NCBI GenBank assembly: GCA_015680685.1
Contig: MNCI01011844.1
Location: 135,023-159,195 of the forward strand
Source of the DNA: Gnetum montanum
Taxonomy: Eukaryota; Streptophyta; Gnetopsida; Gnetales; Gnetaceae
Direction: 5' to 3'
Length of the DNA stretch: 24,173 nucleotides
The translations under genes were made by a program, and so were the position numbers. The notes beneath the pieces are model-generated. The model did not search any database, had not been told where the DNA came from, and saw only the letters and a list, made by a program, of their open reading frames with translations. This document shows positions 20,401 to 24,173 of the stretch, in pieces. Each line of letters begins with the position of its first letter. Within the stretch, counting starts at the first letter, position 1.

Positions 20401-21010
20401 CTGCTCACAGTGTCGTTCAAACACTCACCACATGGGAAGGAGAGAGGAGACAATGAAAAGAGAGAGATATATGTTATCTCTTTCGCTACTAGCTCCTACA
20501 GCCTGCTAGCTAGCACTACCCATTGTTGTTGTTGATGCACATCATTGTTCATTGTCATTGCATGCCACCACTTACTACTTGTAGGGACTACCATCATTGA
20601 CATCACCTATAGCTCCCATTGCTACTACTACCACTCAAACACTACCACCATTACATGCTTTCACTCACCACTTCTACCACTGCCATTCACCACTTCCAAA
20701 CACTACCATCACTAATGCCACTTGTAGCTCCTACTACATCACACAACCACCACTTATAGCTCATCAATGCTAACACCACTGACTCCACACTACTAGAAAG
20801 AGAGAGCTAGAAATCTTCTATTCAATCACGCCCTCCCCCTCATTATTACACTACTTCTCCATTTTATAATCCCCTCCTTTCCAAAGCCTTTAAATGTCGG
20901 CATTCACCACCACCACCATGTCACCACATCACATAAATTTTGCCACAACCATGTTTTCCATGTTGTGTAATGTCCACCACCACCACATGGCCCATGTTGC
21001 GTGTTCTAAT
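20401..21010. repeat. CAC/ACC-rich low-complexity block
   Basis: The stretch is built from imperfect repeats such as CACTACCACCATTAC, CACTTCCAAACACTACCATC and CACTCACCACTTCTACCACTG, with purer (CAC)n runs near 20905-20918 and 20973-20985. It is less AT-rich than its surroundings. Any frame gives Thr/His/Pro-rich or Gly/Val-rich chance peptides. The open frame 20321-20509 reaches into its left edge and has no recognisable domain. Confidence 0.75.
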
Positions 21011-22327
21011 CTCATTGGTCTCCTCTACTTCCACTCATGACCAAGTTTTCTAGCCATCGTAGTCGTGCATGGTACATGGCCATCATGGCTTTTTCAAGCC
21101 CTCTTGTCACAATCCACTCACAACAGCTTCTCCACGTATTTTTAAAGAAAAAGCTATTGCCTACAACTAAATAGATAGTCACTTGACAACCACCAACTTT
21201 TTCCTACACAAGAATATCTTCTTGAAATCCTCTTTCTCTTTTATTTTTTTTAATAAATTTTCAAAGAAATAATTGCTATCCTAGAAAGTGAGAATGCTAT
21301 TGAGTACACATTGTCCAAGCATTTGATACTGAAGAAACATTTATTTATTTTATAAGTTTTCATGTACTCTAACCATTTTTAAATTTTTAAATAAACCCTT
21401 ATTTGTCCTTTCAAGTTCTCATGTTGGCTTAAAATTTTTTCCATCATTTCATGTATTTGAAAAAGATACTAGTGGAGGGCACAATTTTTAAGATTTTTGA
21501 TTAATCTTCTTAAACATGATTAATGTTGATGGATGAAAATAATACCTTATAATAATAAATAATTTAAAGGTTGCATGACCTCTCATTGAAAGCACCTTTA
21601 TGTACCATGTAATTTGTTTCAAGTAATAGATTCAAATCATGAAACTATACCCTAGTGATTAGACTAATGAGTCATGGCCTTGTGCCTAGCATGGGTGATG
21701 TTGGCATTAACACTTAGCCCCCAAACTAGAAATTTCATGCAAATGTAAGGAATAGAAAAATCATAAAAAATTTAAAAGGAGATGTAAAAGATAGAGGATT
21801 GAAAAGATCATAAAACACACAAAAAATTCAAATTTGAAAGCAAACTATACTAATATAAACATGATTAAAATAACTATATAATCAAGAGAGAACTAAACAT
21901 GGGCCACCCTTACCGCAACATCTTATTTAATTAAGATCAAAACATATACTCTTTATAAATCATAATTTTAACCACATACATACATACATATATTTAATTA
22001 AGATCTCATTCCCAATGTTCTCACGAGGTAAAAGTAAAAAGTATGCAAACTACCTTGAGCACAAAACTTATGCCAAACTTAATGAAGAGGACAAGATTAT
22101 CTTAGATCATAACTAGCCACAATTTCAGATTTTTCTTTGAGAATTTTTTTTTAAAATTTAGAAAGAGAATGGGTGAAAAGGGATAAGGGAGAATTAGGAA
22201 AATTAAAAAAAATGGGAACGGAATATATGCTCTTCTTTTTTCTTAAATTTTGAAAAAATAGTTAAAAAGAGGAATGGAGGCTAGAGTGAGGATTGTTGCA
22301 AAACCCATCACACTCAAGAACTTATTA
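21011..22327. other. AT-rich DNA with small repeats, no gene
   Basis: No coding signature is visible. It holds a (CATA)n microsatellite at 21974-21990 and a 15-bp direct repeat listed separately. Near 21695-21725 a GTTGGCATTAACACTTAG segment resembles the words of the 12.7-13.7 kb array. Confidence 0.5.
21924..22005. repeat. 15-bp direct repeat flanking a CATA microsatellite
   Basis: TATTTAATTAAGATC occurs exactly at 21924-21938 and 21991-22005, with (CATA)n at 21974-21990 between them. No transposon structure is visible between the copies, so it is probably a local duplication. Confidence 0.8.
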
Positions 22328-22474
22328 CACTACCAATGAACATGGTCCTCATTTTTTTCCTTTCATTTTTTTTTTTTTTTGAGGAAAATTTGTTCATGAT
22401 GTACTTCATTCTTAAGGTAAGCATTCCAAAACAAATTTGGCTAATTAGCTGCACTACCAAAGAACACAGTCCTT
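22328..22474. repeat. Diverged short direct repeat around a poly-T run
   Basis: CACTACCAATGAACATGGTCCT at about 22328 and CACTACCAAAGAACACAGTCCT at about 22452 are 124 bp apart. A T-run sits between them near 22360-22380. The overlapping open frames on both strands here (22314-22502, 22336-22524) are low-complexity shadows. Confidence 0.6.
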
Positions 22475-22499
22475 TCAAAACTTTTCCCATGGTGCAGTT

Positions 22500-23150
22500 C
22501 AACCATTGTGCATGTGCCCTTTAATTACAATCTAGATGACATCAGAGCAAGTCTCCTAGGTGGCTAATGGTTCTCAAGTGAAGATGATTACACTTCACCC
22601 TATTGCTCACAAGATGGTCATGGATCATCACACTTGAGGGTTGGGGCTTATGAGAGGGAAAATGGAATTTTCCAAGGTCACTTAGTGATTGTGGCTAACC
22701 ATCCTCCAACTTCACATATCCTACATTGACATGATCATGATGATAACATGATAAGTTAGTATAAATCCCATCCTCCATAATCCAACATAACTAATAAAAC
22801 TAAAACCTTGAAGTATACTAGGAAGAATCAACAAAATATTAAAGTATATCATATAAGGAGATTTTATATAATAGTCATATGATATAGCATATAAAACATT
22901 ACACTTCCATTATTTTCAAATGGTCTTATGATGACCCAATGCCTAGTAATCCAAATGATCAATGATAAATAAAATTATGTTGAAAAGCATAAATAGATCA
23001 AACCAAAATCAAAATGCGAAGAAACGATGATAGTAGACTTATCATGCATGAGAAAATGAAGGAAATACAAAGAAAACATGCAAATGCAACTATATACAAA
23101 TTAAATGCATGGAAAAAGGGAAGAAATCATGAAACTAGGATTCTACCAAG
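22500..23150. other. Non-coding flank left of the truncated pol fossil
   Basis: By strand and order this should be the 3' UTR of the minus-strand element at 23.15-24.17 kb. No LTR end or polypurine tract is clear. The open frame 23014-23232 runs antisense to the integrase end and is a shadow. Confidence 0.4.
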
Positions 23151-23159
23151 TGTCCACGT

Positions 23160-23412
23160 GGGACATCGGAATAGAAATTATTTAGATGAAATGCATCGAA
23201 ATTTCTATTTAATTTATATCCTTGCAAATTAGAAATTTTGTAAACATTTGGGTCAATAACACCTGCAACTTGGAATGGACTTGACCACATAGGAGAAAAC
23301 TTAGTGAGAGGGTGAATTTGACCAAATTCTCTACCTCTTTTGAGGATTAGATCTCCTATTTAAAATACTTTCCATGTATATTTCTTGTCAAACCATCTTT
23401 TAAAAATTTGTC
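23160..23412 (-). pseudogene. Integrase C-terminal (GPY/F) module fossil
   Basis: Minus-strand translation gives KRWFDKKYTWKVF, a stop, IGDLILKRGREFGQ, then FSPMWSSPFQVAGVIDPNVY, KISNLQGYKL and FDAFHLNNF. This matches the end of plant Ty3/Gypsy integrase: a basic lead, the GDLVLK strand, KFxPxWxGPFxV, NxYxLxxLxG and the closing HLKxF. One in-frame stop is visible. This module helps integrase bind DNA or target chromatin in intact elements. No integrase catalytic core precedes it; instead the start of reverse transcriptase abuts it. Confidence 0.7.
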
Positions 23413-23413
23413 A

Positions 23414-23595
23414 ATTAAGGTTACAAAAATCAATACATAACCATAATTCACTTGTTCATTTTCTATCAAGCACTATATTTGATGTTCAACTTGAATGTTT
23501 CATAGGATAAATAATTTTAGATTCTAAAATTTTATCAATTTCTTCTTTAATCCAAGTTTTAATCTTAGGTCTAACAAGTCTAATTTCTTATAAGT
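23414..23595 (-). pseudogene. Reverse transcriptase N-terminal fragment
   Basis: Minus-strand translation reads RLVRPKIKTWIKEEIDKILE, SKIIYPMKHSS, a stop, TSNIVLDRK, a stop, TSELWLCIDFCNLN. This is the opening of Ty3/Gypsy reverse transcriptase, usually IKEEIxKLLxAxxIxPVxxSxWVSNIVPVxKKxGxxRxCxDFRxLN. The domain then stops: the fingers and palm with the YVDD active site are absent. Two stops interrupt it. The next residues downstream belong to the integrase end. Confidence 0.75.
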
Positions 23596-24144
23596 CATCA
23601 AATAAAGCTCTCTAGTTGCTATTTTAGGAGAGATCTTATTTGAAAAATATGACATCCTTTGATATAGTTTCTTCATTAATTTAAGAGACTTTAAAACATT
23701 AATAGCTAAATTCACCACTAGAAAATAAAAATACATAAATATTATTATCATCATCAAAAGTTGGAAAGAAAAGATATTATCTAGAATAGAATAAGAGTTA
23801 AGCTTTGCAATAATTATTTTAGAATCAAAAGGATTGTGTCTTAAAAGGACATGTAAAGAAGTGGCCATTTGAGCTAATGTATTAGGAACATAATTTTCTT
23901 CTGTAGGAATATGTCCAATGGATATGTCATTAAAATTCAGCACACCTTCTAATGTTCTAATGGTTAGGATCTTACTTATATCTTTGTCCTCTCCTAATGG
24001 TGGTGGGTCACCCAAAAGAAATGTTTTTTTATCATGTTGATGATAAGGCAAGGCATCTTCATATATTTCTTCACATTCACTAGAAGCAAAATGATATATT
24101 TCAGAAACGCTCTTTGGATATGACCATATATTCAGATTTTTCTT
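23524..24144 (-). pseudogene. Open frame upstream of RT, unrecognised retroelement segment
   Basis: A minus-strand frame stays open from about 24144 to 23524, the longest in the window. Its first part reads SECEEIYEDALPYHQHDKK, LLGDPPPLGEDKDISKILTI, then FNDISIGHIPTEENYVPNTL and AQMATSLHV. Composition and acidic/proline content look like real protein. HIPTEENYVPNTLAQMA faintly recalls the HVPRxxNxxADxLAxxA end of RNase H, but that domain should lie after RT, not before it, so the match may be chance or a rearrangement. From about 23790 the likely true frame shifts (FDDDNNIYVFLFSSGEFSY), and the last 90 codons of the open frame are probably out of register. It abuts the RT fragment and probably belongs to the same element's gag-pol. 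Confidence 0.4.
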
Positions 24145-24173
24145 TGACAGGAATTAATAATTTTGAGAAATTC

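Noticed and set aside
20321-20509. Open frame with His/Cys-rich stretch as a possible zinc-binding peptide
   Set aside because: The composition comes from the CAC-rich block and no ordered zinc motif is present.
1-24173. tRNA, rRNA, organellar insertions and CRISPR arrays
   Set aside because: I looked for them on both strands by eye and found no cloverleaf, rRNA core, plastid or mitochondrial gene text, or spaced repeats.

Overview
The window looks like repeat-derived nuclear DNA from a land plant with a large genome. It is AT-rich except for the first 2.5 kb. No stretch reads as an intact gene, and nothing suggests a bacterium, organelle or free virus. The only recognisable coding sequence is decayed LTR retrotransposon protein, all of the Ty3/Gypsy class. 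Several pieces match the plant Tat/Ogre style (RNase H with an NNVxEYEA-type motif, integrase with INPSS and SNGQxxxTNK motifs, a long 3' untranslated region with tandem repeats). I cannot name the species.

Layout. (1) Bases 1-2496 hold the 3' end of a plus-strand LTR element: untranslated interior, a polypurine tract ending at 1621, and an LTR at 1622-2496 bounded by TGATGAG and CTCATCA. The LTR carries an unusual cluster of GATATC palindromes. (2) Bases 2497-6505 are AT-rich with no gene I can support, but contain a 74-bp tandem duplication and a 27-bp hairpin. (3) Bases 6506-8056 are a fossil RNase H and integrase on the plus strand. The integrase keeps one register for about 1 kb, yet all three catalytic acidic residues are replaced and about a dozen stops interrupt it. 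It is followed by a three-unit tandem array (8215-9090) in the expected 3' UTR position, and then a possible LTR with a TATA box. (4) Bases 10.6-12.1 kb and 16.1-18.5 kb hold two related minus-strand gag fossils that share leader sequence. Between them are a diverged repeat array (12.7-13.7 kb), a protease-tail fossil (14.65-15.05 kb) and low-information DNA. (5) Bases 18.5-23.1 kb contain no recognisable gene, only a CAC-rich low-complexity block and small repeats. (6) Bases 23.15-24.17 kb hold another minus-strand pol fossil in which the start of reverse transcriptase is joined directly to the end of integrase, as if the middle of pol had been deleted.

The pieces do not work together as a system. 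They are overlapping layers of dead elements at different stages of decay. The most useful observations are the exact LTR boundaries, the GATATC cluster, the catalytically dead but in-register integrase, the 3' UTR tandem array, the hairpin, and the RT-to-integrase deletion junction. I did not find an undescribed functional system.
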